Shown: positions 1 through 10,865 of the stretch, piece after piece
Layout of the letters: each line of letters begins with the position of its first letter
Position numbering within the stretch: the first letter of the stretch is position 1
Assembly (NCBI RefSeq): GCF_032854445.1
Contig: NC_088305.1
Span: forward strand, 7,569,606 to 7,633,605
Source: Liolophura sinensis
Lineage: Eukaryota; Mollusca; Polyplacophora; Chitonida; Chitonidae
Direction of reading: 5' to 3'
Length of the DNA: 64,000 nt
Position numbers and translations under genes: made by a program
The notes under the pieces: model-generated
What the model was told of the DNA's origin: nothing
Database searches by the model: none
What the model saw: the letters and a program-made list of their open reading frames with translations, nothing else

Positions 1-446
1 GAGAGGAATGAGAAGAACCCGATTCCTTTTTGGTGACCTTGACCCTATTTTTCTACGCCACTGGGATCAGTTAAGTTATATTTTGTGACAGGCTTGTACA
101 CTTAAGCCATTTCTACAAAGAGCACGTGGCAAACAGCACTGAAAGCATTAAAGCGCCATGGAAGTTAGGTGGATCTATCGCTGAAGTGCGCTTTGTGGAG
201 CTAGCCCGGATTCCTGCTGACATTTAATAAATTCGTCCTTAACCAAAGAATCACCCTGTCCACAAAATATAATCTAAGCTCCTGACAGACAGACACACAG
301 AAGGACCCCGTCAAAAACATAACCTCCATTGCGGATATAACTCATTAACTATCCACTTTAATACAAATATATAAATAAATTAATAATCGCGGGATTCACA
401 TGTATCTGGAAAATACAGCTGTAAAGTGGAATTTTCAATAGCATAC
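1..446. other. Left-edge intronic sequence
   Basis: This is downstream of exon 3 of the minus-strand gene. I see no clear further exon, repeat or RNA gene. Confidence 0.4.
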
Positions 447-627
447 CTGGACAGAAAGACAGCATCGCACATGCGAATGGCATCGTATTCTCCTTTCTGT
501 AGTCTTTGGGCTTTTTCTTGCCGTGCGCCTCGTAGTCGAATCTAAAGTCCAGACAGCTACCCCCAAGGAACTTTAGCTCTTTCTCCTCCCTCATTGTGTA
601 CCAGCACATGTAATAACTGGCTGTCAC
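447..627 (-). CDS. Exon 3 of the unrecognised secreted protein
   Basis: 181 bases, starting in phase 0 after ttctttgttctag and ending in phase 1 before gtatgc. It encodes four Cys and an aromatic-rich YYMCWYTM stretch. The next exon is not visible with confidence in 1-446. Confidence 0.68.
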
Positions 628-3600
628 CTAGAACAAAGAACCGTGTGCCGTGTCTATATCATATTTGTCTTGTTAGCTCAACAAAAACCAGAGATATGTA
701 CACGCCATGTGCGGAACGCTTTGGAATATTGTTGTCCACGTGAAAAAAACTTACAGTATCAAAATTATTTCAAAGCGTGCCACACAGGAAACCGTTTTGG
801 TCTTTCTAAAAATACAGGCCCATACATACCGTACCATCGGAGGTGAGTGTAGTTTCATGTAAAAGGCCAATCAAATAAATAAATAAATAAACTAATGAAT
901 ACATATGGAGCAAAAAATAAAAGTAAAATAAAAAATGAATTAAGAAACACCTAATCAAATGAAAACATATCTTACGAAATTAACAAATATCTATGTGTAT
1001 AAAAGTTAAGAATAACATTCAGCAATGTAACGACGAGAAAAGTCGTCGGCCCTTGTTATGTGAAGTCTCCCCAATTGTGTCAACATTGCACTGTACGACA
1101 AGGACGTGTGTATTATAGCTAGGACACATGCTACAAGATATCTGTACCGTACGGCAAGGACGTGTGTATTACAGCTAGGATACGTGCTACAGGGCACCTG
1201 TACCGCATGACAAGGACGTGTGTATTACAGTTAAGATACCTGCACCGCATGACAAGGACGTGTGTATTACAGCTAGGATACATATACAAGGCACTTGTAC
1301 CGTAAGACAACGGTGTGTGTATTACAGCTAGGATACATGCGACAAGACAGCAGTGACGTACGACAAGAACGTGAGTATTACACCTAGGACACATGCTACA
1401 GGGCACCTGGGGGCTATTTCTCAAAGGGGTCGTTACGTTATGCAGGTCGTAAATACCAAGGCGGCATATGCCGTCAGTATACGACATAGTGATTAGGACG
1501 GCGTAACATTATAACGCCTTGTAGCTAAAAGGTACGTTGTAGCTGTATCGTACGACCAGAACGTGTGTATTACAGCTAGGATACATGCTACAAGACAGCT
1601 CTACCGTACGACAAGGACTTTTGTGTTACAGCTAGGATACATGATACGAGGCTCCTGTACCGTACCACAAGGATGTATTTATTTATTTATTAGATTGGTG
1701 TTTAACGCCGTACTCAAGAATATTTCACTTATACGACGGCGGCCAGCATAATGGTGGGTGGAAACCAGGCAGAGCCAGGAAGAAACCCACGACCATCCGC
1801 AGGTTGCCGCAAGACCTTCCCAGGTACGGTCAGAGAGGAAAGCAGCATGAGCTGGAATTGAACTCACAGCGATCGCATTGGTGAGAGACTCCTGGGTCAT
1901 TACGCTGCGCTAGCGCGCTAACCAACTGAGCCACGGAGGCCCCAACAAGGACGTATGTGTTGTAGCTAGAATACATGCTACAAGGCACCTGTATCGTACA
2001 AGGATGTATGTGTTGTAGCTAGAATACATACTACAAGGCACCTGTACCGTACAAGGACGTATGTGTTGTAGCTAGAATACATACTACAAGGCACCTGTAC
2101 CGTACAAGAACGTATGTGTTACAGCTAGAATACATGCTACAAGGCACCTGTACCGTGCAAGGACGTATGTGTTACAACTAGAATACATGCTACAAGGCAC
2201 CTGTACCGTACAAGGACGTATGTGTTACAGCTAGAATACATGCTACAAGGCACCTGTACCGTACAAGGACGTATGTGTTACAGCTAGAATACATGCTACA
2301 AGGCACCTGTACCGTACAAGGACGTATGTGTTACAACTAGAATACATGCTACAAGGCACCTGTACCGTACAAGGACGTATGTGTTACAACTAGAATACAT
2401 GGTACAAGGCACCTGTGATCTGGCTGTTCGCATGAAACTCACCCTGTAGTTAAACAACTTTACCCGTGATGGGAATGGGTAGATTATAGACGTCTCCGTC
2501 ACCGGAAGTATCATTTTCAATTGGTCATGCCTGTCCATGGAACTCCACGTTAGAATTACCATCCCGAATATCTCATCGATACACTCTTCAACTCCCTTCT
2601 CACAGGCGTTGACTACGTCTGGGTGGAGGGTTTTCAAGCGGGGGACGGGGAAGTGCTTTACAAACATCTGTACAAAGAAATCATCACCTCCATATGTACG
2701 TGTATTGTTGTACTTATTTATGTGGCCCCAGGGTCAAAAACTGCCGTAGACTTAAGCTAGACATAATCTTAACTTGTGGTATAATCACTGAATTTAGCTT
2801 GGAAATTCAACATATTAATTAGTAAACTATTTATTTGTAAAATTTTGGTCGTAGGTTTCCCCCGGGATCTGCCCGGTTTCCACCCACCATAATGCTGGCC
2901 GCCGTCGTATAAGTGAAATATTCTTGAGTACGGCGTAAAACACCAATCAAATAAATAAATAAATAAATAAATAAATATTTGTAAAATTTATTTATTTGGG
3001 TTGTGTTTACTGGAGAATGTCTCACTTGTATGACGGCAAAAGTAAGGTTTGTGGGTAACTCGAGAGACCTCTTGACTTAAAGCCAGAGGTGGATTCTAAC
3101 CTGCGATCGAATTAACTTATCTTTTGCGATGAGAGAACGGTGTAAATATCAACCACAGGCATCTATAGGGCCTACATGGTGACGTTGGAAAGCACCATAC
3201 AGGGGCCTACGTGTAGCTTATTTTCCCTCTCAACTAACCAATCAAAACGCAGAAATTTAAAACAATTTAATACAAAGTTTCTCTCTGACAACAAAGTCGG
3301 GGGGAAATTGCAATATTGGAATTGTTTTTTGTGGTCTCTTCCCATCACCTGAAAAAAACGAGCATTTAATAAATAAAACATCTTCATGGGGCATGTCTGG
3401 TTAATAATTTCCCTCATCTTTGTTGACCAATGCACATGTTTACATTACGTACTAACAGTATTAAGTTAAAATGGAGGTTAAACCAAGTAAAACAGTCAGA
3501 ACTAGGTTATACATACGCTGGGGTGTAAGTCGTGTCGCATCTTATCCATCTTCCCTTCGAAGCGCCGATCCACGTCATAGTATTTATGGAGTGCCAGAAA

Positions 3601-3855
3601 ATTGCCAACCTCTTTTACCCTGTGCCCTTCCACTGACATCGTTAGAGGATAGCTGTACTTCGCCAGGACCGCCTGTCTCTTCGCACGAACATCCGCCCAC
3701 GTTTTCACGTCATTTTTAGGCTTATTCTTTGGATCTTGACCCGACAGACGCAAGGCGCGTTTGTCACGAATCGGGTCAAAAATTTCTTCCTGGTAAGAGG
3801 AAGACTTCTGCGTAAGAAACAGCACTGCGATGAGCGTAAATGCTGAGGTGATCAT
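447..3855 (-). CDS. Unrecognised secreted protein, 5' part (three exons), continues past the left edge
   Basis: Three exons join in phase: 3855-3517 (residues 1-113), 2667-2443 (114-188) and 627-447 (189-248 plus one base). Donors read gtatgt, gtgagt and gtatgc; acceptors are pyrimidine-rich ending in cag or tag. I chose the ATG at 3855 because it begins a hydrophobic stretch, MITSAFTLIAVLFL, that looks like a signal peptide; an upstream in-frame ATG at 3915 would add 20 polar residues. After the signal come basic pairs (DKR near residue 33, AKR near 65), then a Cys-bearing part with Cys at about 135, 142, 196, 213, 241 and 247. No domain is recognised, so no function is given. A secreted, disulfide-bonded protein is inferred. 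The remaining exons should lie to the left of the window. Intron 2 holds a 53-bp array and a SINE; a CRE-rich array lies upstream of the start. Confidence 0.72.
1040..2420. repeat. 53-56 bp minisatellite inside intron 2, split by a SINE
   Basis: Units share the core 'gctacaaggcacctgtacc' and an acgtgtgtattacagct or acgtatgtgttacagct block. The left part (about 1040-1672) is more diverged and about 55 bp per unit; the right part (about 1945-2420) is regular at 53 bp. It lies between exons 2 and 3 of the minus-strand gene. Confidence 0.9.
1673..1944 (-). mobile_element. tRNA-headed SINE (family 1), near full length
   Basis: On the minus strand it starts with a tRNA-like head (ggcctccgtggctcagttgg), passes through the 'cagctcatgctgctttcc' region and the gtaaaca-free body with 'gaaatattcttgagtacgg', and ends in a tttattta-type tail (aaataaat on its own strand). 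It sits inside the 53-bp array. Similar tRNA-headed SINEs are widespread in molluscs; this resembles the MetaSINE type but the assignment is from memory. Confidence 0.85.
2443..2667 (-). CDS. Exon 2 of the unrecognised secreted protein
   Basis: 225 bases, phase 0 at both ends. The acceptor is ttctttgtacag and the donor gtgagt. It encodes two Cys seven residues apart in an acidic helix-like stretch. Confidence 0.7.
2847..2976 (+). mobile_element. SINE family 1, 3' fragment
   Basis: It carries the body and tail only: 'gccgccgtcgtataagtg', 'acggcgtaaaacaccaat' and an aaataaat tail. The tRNA head is missing. It lies in intron 1 of the left-edge gene. Confidence 0.85.
3517..3855 (-). CDS. Exon 1 of the unrecognised secreted protein (signal peptide exon)
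   Basis: 339 bases from the ATG, ending in phase 0 before a gtatgt donor at 3516-3511. It encodes the putative signal peptide and a basic, proline- and lysine-rich region. Confidence 0.7.
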
Positions 3856-3940
3856 GTGTTCGGATTCAAACTGCCGAAATAGGCTGTAGCGTGCTATGTT
3901 TTGTTTACTATGCAACGACTCAGAAGTCTGTTTAAACGTC

Positions 3941-4168
3941 TGACATCACAAACAAACAAACCGCTGTCACATGACGTCACAAACAAACCCTTGTCACATA
4001 ACATCAGAAACAAACCCTCGTCTCATGACGTCACACACAAACCTTTGCCACATGATGTCACAAACCATCCCTTGTCTCATGACGTCACAAACAAACCTTT
4101 GACACATGACGTCACAAGCAAATTCTTGTCACATGACGTCACAAACGAACACTTGTCACATGACGCCA
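3941..4168. promoter_or_regulatory. 27-bp array of CRE octamers upstream of the secreted-protein gene
   Basis: Eight 27-bp units each place an octamer at the same phase: 3972, 3999, 4026, 4053, 4080, 4107, 4134 and 4161. Those at 3972, 4026, 4080, 4107 and 4134 are the perfect palindrome TGACGTCA; the others differ by one or two bases, and a related TGACATCA lies at 3941. The array is about 90-310 bp upstream of the chosen ATG at 3855. TGACGTCA is the consensus CREB/ATF site; function here is inferred. Confidence 0.7.
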
Positions 4169-4630
4169 TAACAAGCCGGTAAATATTGATTATTCACATT
4201 TGCCAATAGTGGCGTCACAAGCGTCTCCATTAGAAACAATGGTCTCGTTTTAAAAAGTTGTTACAACATTACGTCAACTACATTTGCTATGGTGACGTAT
4301 ATTTGATAATTGTAAACAGTTTTCCATGCATAACAGTGTGAATGTCTAGCCATGCTATTGGTTCTACTGAGGCACCCCAGATGGATTAGCCACGGAGGTC
4401 ATCACAGGGCAGCTTTTCGTTAATTGTAGACGTCTACGTAAAGGCAATGTCATCAACGTAATAAATTTACACTATATGTTTATTTTTGATGGTATGGTAA
4501 GATTATTTGATAATTTGTTTTCTTCCAACTAGCTTTTAGCCATTCCTCTCATAGCATTCGTTGTAAAGGCAACTAATAATCTAAATTCTGACGACATATT
4601 AAATGTCGTCTTTAAACAAGGACTTGACTC
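4169..4630. other. No gene seen
   Basis: AT-rich unique sequence between two tandem arrays. CRE half sites (gcgtcac, acgtcaac) occur but nothing else is supported. Confidence 0.4.
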
Positions 4631-6070
4631 CACTTGTGGTAGTGTTGCTCCGTGAGTGAACAGGGTGTGTGATGGGGTGCTGTAGTGTGACATCGTTTAC
4701 CGAGTATACTGTCCTTGATTGAACAGGGTATGTGATGGGGTGGTGTAGTGTGACATCGTTTACCGAGTATACAGTCCGTGATTAAAAAGGGTGTGTGCTA
4801 GGGTGCTGTAGTGTGACATCGTTTACTGAGTGAACTGTTCGTGATTGAAAAGGGTGTGTGTTCGGGTGGTGTAGTGTGACATCGTTTACCGGGTATACTG
4901 TCCGTGATTGGACAGGGCGTGTGTTTTGTGGGTGGTGTAGTGTGACATCGTTTACCGGGTATACTGTCCGTGAATGAACAGAGAGTGTATTGCGGGTGGT
5001 GTAGTGTGACATCGTTTACCGAGTAAACTGTCCGTGATTGAACAGGGTGTGTGCTGGGATGGTGTAGTGTGACATCATTTACCGAGTAAACTGTCCGTGA
5101 TTGTAGTGTGACATCATTTACCGAGTAAACTGTCCGTGATTGTAGTGTGACATCATTTACCGAGAAAACTGTCCGTGATTGTAGTGTGACATCATTTACC
5201 GAGTAAACTGTCCGTGATTGTAGTGTGACATCATTTACCGAGTAAACTGTCCGTGATTGTAGTGTGACATCATTTACCTGGTAAACTGCCCGTGATTGTA
5301 GTGTGACATCATTTACTGTCCGTGATTGGACAGGGCGTGTGTTTTGTGGGTGCTGTAGTGTGACATCGTTTACCTGGTATACTGTTTGTGATTGTAGTGT
5401 GACATTATTTACCAAGTAAGCTGTCCGTGATTGTAGTGTGACATCATTTACCGAGTAAGCTGTCCGTGATTGTAGTGTGACATCATTTACCGAGTAAACT
5501 GTCCGTGATTGTAGTGTGACATCATTTACCGAGTAAACTGTCCGTGATTGTAGTGTGACATCATTTACCGAGTAAACTGTCCGTGATTGTAGTGTGACAT
5601 CATTTACTGAGTATACTGTCCGTGATTGGACAGGGCGTGTGTTTTGTGGGTGCTGTAGTGTGACATCGTTTACCTGGTATACTGTTTGTGATTGTAGTGT
5701 GACATCATTTACCTGGAAAACTGTCCGTTATTGTAGTGTGACATCATTTACCGAGTAAACTGTCCGTGATTGTAGTGTGACATGATTTACCGGGTAAACT
5801 GTCCGTGATTGTAGTGTGACATTATTTACCGAGTAAGCTGTCCGTGATTGTAGTGTGACATCATTTACCGAGTAAACTGTCCGTGATTGTAGTGTGACAT
5901 CATTTACTGAGTATACTGTCCGTGATTGGACAGGGCGTGTGTTTTGTGGGTGCTGTAGTGTGACATCGTTTACCTCGTATACTGTCCGTGATTGTAGTGT
6001 GACATTATTTACCGAGTAAGCTGTCCGTGATTGTAGTGTGACATCATTTACCGAGTAAACCGTCCGTGCA
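4630..6070. repeat. 39-bp satellite with longer 64-66 bp variants
   Basis: Units carry 'gtgacatcatttaccgag' and 'actgtccgtgatt'. Left units (4630-5060) and scattered later ones have an extra block with 'gaacagggtgtgtg'. Because 39 is a multiple of three, long repetitive minus-strand reading frames appear; these are not regarded as genes. Confidence 0.95.
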
Positions 6071-7554
6071 ACATTTAGTGAATGTAATCTGAACAATCAT
6101 TCCTGATGAAAAAAGTGAGAAAACCAATGATCAGTGTTAACATTACGTTTGCCTCCGTCATGGAAATCTATAATTTTCAGAAACAAAAAGACGGAAGGTG
6201 GTAAAGATAATCTATTAACTTTTTACACCCACATATATTTACTTATTTGATTTTGGTTTCTCGGCATTCTCAACAAATTTTGACTTACACGACAAACCTC
6301 ATGTTTGGAATTTGACCAGTTGTAAGGATTTCACATGGAGATGGCGTAATGACTATCGTAAGATTACACAGAAGGAGATATTGGCAAATTGAGTAACATC
6401 GATATTTCTACATAAACGCAGTTTATGATATCTGTACCGGTATTGATAAAATATGTATGTCAACGGGAAGTAATGTGTACAGTGGTATGTCTCTCAGCTA
6501 CAAACACAATGTTTCGCGTTGCCCGAATTGCAATTACATTTTGATACTGAAATATCTTATACATGCGTTGCTGTAGAACATGACAAAGAACATTAGGAAG
6601 CAAGACGATGGATGTGGTTAGGCTCTGCCAGGTTTCCTCTCACCAAAATGCTGGATGTCATCGTATATGTGAAATATTCTTGAGTACGGTTTAAAACAAC
6701 GATCAAATAAATGTACATTTATAAAGATTTTGCCGTTGAGGATGAGCTGAAACTAGACTACTATCTCAAGTATATGTACACATCGAGTACACATTTTTGT
6801 GCGCTGAAATAAGCCTATGCTAAACATGACTTGTGACTGAAGATAAGGTGAAAACTAGAATACTATCTCAATAATGAGTTTAAAACACATGCTGATCTGC
6901 ACGGTAACAGCACAGATCCAAACTGCGAACACAAACTATCTGAGAAAAGAAAAACCTAGCCTTAAAGGAGAAAACTTAAAAACATGACACTATAGGCTGA
7001 AAAGAGCACATTTTTTTCCATGGAGTCCTCCATCTTTAACACCCTGTAATTTATGCTGGGGGTGTGTTGCCTCTCAGCCACTGAGAGTCGTTAAAACTGC
7101 CAGCTTGCTCGTGTAAACTCGGAACCTACGTCCAACATTCCACTTTCCCGATCGTCAAGCGCTACCTTCTGGGAAGACGACTTCTACCGGAAATGTACGA
7201 ACTGCACTTCGGCGGTTTCCGACGGCAATTCTCCTCCTAACACAGAAGACTTCAGGACTAGCTTTTAGGAAAAATGGAGTCGCCCACAGCGGATGTTTGC
7301 GCGGACTTAATTTATAATTTATCACCTTGAGGTACATATTAGAATTTTTTATGGTATGCACCTGCGAGGAAATGCATACTCTTTTCAATGCTATTTCATT
7401 GATATTTAAATTTTCTTCTCCTTTAATTCGGAAAGACGCACATACATGCCGGCTACGTGTGTTGATCAATGTAGCCGTACTGCGACATGCCAAACACATG
7501 CTGATATATTACATGCTGATATTAATATTCTGACGTGTGTGTTTATCAGTATAT
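6071..7554. other. Mostly unannotated DNA with one SINE fragment
   Basis: Apart from a SINE tail at about 6620-6714, no exon or RNA gene is supported. Confidence 0.4.
6620..6714 (+). mobile_element. SINE family 1, degenerate 3' fragment
   Basis: It keeps 'gtgaaatattcttgagtacg' and 'caacgatcaaataaatg', diverged from the family. Confidence 0.7.
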
Positions 7555-7559
7555 CAGTA

Positions 7560-7870
7560 ATCTCCAATATAACAACACAGTTCTAAGCCTGGTGCGTGTG
7601 TTGATCACGACAGCCATGCAATAGCACGTGCCGAACACATTCTGATCTCCAATATGACAACACCGTTTTAAGCCTGGTGCGTGTGTTGATCGCTATAGCA
7701 ATGCACTAACACGCGCCTAAGACATTCTGATCTCCAATATAACAACACAGTTTTAAGGCTGGTGCGTGTGTTGATCACGACAGCAATACACTAGCACGCA
7801 CCGAACAATGCTGAGCTCTACTCTAACAACGCACATCCAAACTTGGTGCGTGTGTTGATCACTTTAGCAA
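7560..7870. repeat. About 85-bp tandem repeat, left block
   Basis: Three to four units share 'ggtgcgtgtgttgatcac', a cagcaatgcactagcacg-like stretch and a following 'tgatctccaatat'. A related block occurs at 8920-9320. Confidence 0.8.
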
Positions 7871-8915
7871 TACAGTATGTTACGGTATTGAAAACAGCAA
7901 CAGAAAACAGACTCAGTGACTCAATATTACAATGTAAACAATGGCTTTATATATATATAAAATGAGACGTACAGTTTTACAGACAGTTCAACAACAACAA
8001 CATAAAAAAACATACACATCAGTATTACCGGTCTTTAAAAGTTTCCAGTTCACCTTTGCATCCCAATGAACGTATTCCAGGAGATCCAACGTAAAGACCA
8101 TGGGATAAACACACAATTCACACAAGTCACAAATTGTCCCAGTCAGGTACTTCGCTAGGTTAGCGAACGCGAACACAGTACACAGGTTACACAGAACTGA
8201 AACAGTCAAGCCTTTGAATGACGTCACACCCGCAGAGCACAACACAGGGTAAATACAGGCATGGAGGTATAATCCACTTTAGAACAGTCACAGCTCCCGC
8301 AGAAGCTCACAAACGAGCCGTTCAGAGACGTAGAGTAATGTCACCTTGTGGCAGAACGAACGTCCTTTGCAAAACTGAAAACTTCAGTTTAGAGTCCTTG
8401 ACGACCTTGTCGGTCAGGTGAGGTCAGCGTGTTAAACAAATTACACAGTCAACACTGTATAATCATAATAAAGATCCGAACACCAATAAACGTGACTTCC
8501 GCAGAAATTCACATAAACCAGACATCAGTACTACTGTGGTACACAAACGGTGCCGGCATAAAAATCTGTCCTCCCAAACGAAACTGGCATCACCAGCTCA
8601 TATCAATATAATGGACTCGATACGAGAGCGTCGCACACTCTCCTGGCTCCCAGTGGATGCAGCAAAAATACCTCCTCTCTGCACAGAAAACACGGCTTAT
8701 ATACGTCCCAGGTGGATTCAACTATTTTTAAACACAGAATTAACAGCCAATGAACAGCCAGTGAAATAAACAAAGCATTGAACAAGGTGCTTTCCATCCG
8801 GTCCGCGCTGTACACATATAACAGGGCCTGTTATGCTTTTACAAAGATCCGCAGACTAACAGTACATGAAAACTTTAAATAGTGATACATAACAAGTAAC
8901 AACCTTCAAATGCAT
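7871..8915. other. No gene seen
   Basis: Unique sequence between two related repeat blocks, with a short TA run near 7950. Overlapping short reading frames on both strands show no recognisable protein. Confidence 0.35.
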
Positions 8916-8919
8916 ACTG

Positions 8920-9320
8920 CCGATCTCCAGTATAGCAACACAATTCCAAGTTTGACGAGTGTGTTGACTACATCAGCAATAAATTAACAAGCGCCGAACA
9001 ATATGTTGATCTCTACTGTAACAATGCACGTCAAAGTTTGGAGCATGTTTTGGCCACCTTAGCGATACAGTAAAACGCTCTGAACAATGATAAACTCCAG
9101 TGTACCAACATAGTTCCAAGCCCGGTGCGAATGCTGGCCACTGTAGCAATGCGGTAACACGCGCCAAACACATGTTTATCTCTACTGTAACAATACAAAT
9201 TAACACGTTGAACATAGTCACCTCAATCTCCACTGTTATAATACAGTACCACGCGCCGTGCACACGCCATCTCTGCTTACCAAAACAAACCAACGCGTTG
9301 AACATAGTTAGGTTGATCTC
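8920..9320. repeat. Diverged tandem repeat, right block, downstream of receptor 1
   Basis: Units carry 'gatctctactgtaacaat', 'caagcccggtgcg' and 'acgcgcc' and are related to the block at 7560-7870. It ends about 140 bp from the receptor 1 stop codon. Confidence 0.7.
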
Positions 9321-9456
9321 CCACTAACATGTTAGCATTGGCAATCTGGTTTGTGGTTTCATCTCAGTTTATACATGTACTTTGACTGGTGGAGTGTCAT
9401 GCCGTGGTGTTTTGGGCATGGTATCCATTGATACTAGCGCTATAAATTTGCAAATG

Positions 9457-10413
9457 CTAATGAAATGTTCTAAAAAAGAGTGCCTTTATCCTGCTCTTTA
9501 CGTCAGTTGAAATCACTAATAAGTTGGCTGCCGCAAAAAACACGGCGAAATTAAATAGAATGGTCCACGTGGAATTTACAGCGGGAGGCGGAAAACGGCA
9601 TGGGGATGAGCGCAACATCAACAGGGGTCCTGTAACAGATGGGCCATAAAACAACAGCATATCAAGACAACCGATAATTACGTTTCTGATTCGCCTGTTC
9701 TTCAAAGCTCTTATTCGCCCAGAACGGTCATGTACGTCATCATGATTCTCAGTAATAGCTCCTATCTGAGCCTCGATAGTTCTTGACTTTTTCAAAGCCA
9801 AATGTACAACTCTTATCCCACATAGAGACATAAGGACATTTGCTGGAATTATCAAACCGTACACAAAAACGTAAGGAAACCACGTGGGAAAAACCGACCA
9901 GTCACACATCTCTAACGAACTTGTAGCGTTTAGGTGTCCCTTGCTGTTATCTACATGAATAAAAATAGTCGCTGAAGTCACAACAACAGCGAACGGTAAC
10001 ATGCCGATGAGAACAAACCCAAATTTTAACATTTCCCAATTGTTATTGACAAATCCAGGGTGGATTATGTCTCTTGTCCATACTAAACATCCGTAAGTCA
10101 AATAAGCAAAGCATTCGGCCACGACAAAAATCTGTATGCTGGAAACCACAACGCAACCAGTGAGGTCTCGTAGAAAAGAGGTGTCGAATAGGTGGAGCAA
10201 TGATAGTGAAGACAAAGTGGTGGACGACACACTTGCACAAGTCGCATTCAACGTGAACAACGTCTTCGCGAATAGATTGCGGTCACTCGACATGATGCCC
10301 GCAGCGACAAGGCTATTGGAGACAACAGCAATACAAGCGGAAACGACAACAACGACGGCGAGACACACAACAACATATTCTGACAATTCCAAACAAGTTT
10401 CCGATGACGTCAT
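9457..10413 (-). CDS. Receptor 1: intronless seven-helix GPCR of a divergent family, 318 aa
   Basis: Seven hydrophobic segments fall at about residues 17-40, 48-74, 86-112, 129-152, 179-207, 243-268 and 281-304. Cys87 at the top of helix 3 and Cys170 in extracellular loop 2 can form the usual class A disulfide; Cys170 begins CDWSVFPTW. The DRY position is replaced by a stretch ending RDIIHPG. KKSRTIEAQI (208-217) follows helix 5. There is no CWxP in helix 6 and no NPxxY in helix 7, which instead has NSTWT. N161 is a possible glycosylation site in loop 2. It aligns without gaps to receptor 2 over about 270 residues. It is probably a plasma-membrane receptor; ligand and coupling are unknown. 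A chemosensory role is inference from the family's local multiplication. Confidence 0.88.
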   Translation of the reverse strand: MTSSETCLELSEYVVVCLAVVVVVSACIAVVSNSLVAAGIMSSDRNLFAKTLFTLNATCASVSSTTLSSLSLLHLFDTSFLRDLTGCVVVSSIQIFVVAECFAYLTYGCLVWTRDIIHPGFVNNNWEMLKFGFVLIGMLPFAVVVTSATIFIHVDNSKGHLNATSSLEMCDWSVFPTWFPYVFVYGLIIPANVLMSLCGIRVVHLALKKSRTIEAQIGAITENHDDVHDRSGRIRALKNRRIRNVIIGCLDMLLFYGPSVTGPLLMLRSSPCRFPPPAVNSTWTILFNFAVFFAAANLLVISTDVKSRIKALFFRTFH

Positions 10414-10865
10414 GTCGGCTTGTGGTCGACGACGGTTAAACTACTTCCGGTTATTTAAGCAGGTTATAACAGATTCGTCATCCTGAAGATTGATGCCATT
10501 TTCCCTTTGGACGCCGAGTCAGGAGAACTCGCCCGTGGCGTCATGTTAGTTTCTTTTGTCGCCAACTCAGACAAGTCTGTCGTGTAAATCGCAGCCATTC
10601 TTCATATGTATTTCAACTGCCTGTCACTCTTCTACATATATACGGGAGCCAACTGAGAGAGGAGGTTTCTGCTTCCACCAACAACCTACAGAGACACGGT
10701 GTTCTGTCGTCGACCGCTAACAAGCACAAACGCCCTCCCCACGGCAACAGGAGTCACGAATGACTTGACGTGTACAACACTGTCCTAGTCACGCGTGTTT
10801 TCCTTGTGTTCTTATCACACAATATGATGATCGAGTGTTTCGTGACAAACTGAATTAGCCACAAT
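10414..10865. other. 5' flank of receptor 1
   Basis: No exon is seen. A ttatttaag stretch close to the receptor start (minus strand) may be promoter or untranslated sequence; not resolved. Confidence 0.3.

Noticed and set aside
4782-6096. Minus-strand reading frames of 76-205 codons with VNDVTLQSRTVYS-type repeats
   Set aside because: They arise because the satellite period (39) is a multiple of three; no start, splice or non-repeat domain supports coding.
7155-7499. 114-codon minus-strand ORF
   Set aside because: No domain, no splice logic and no family resemblance.
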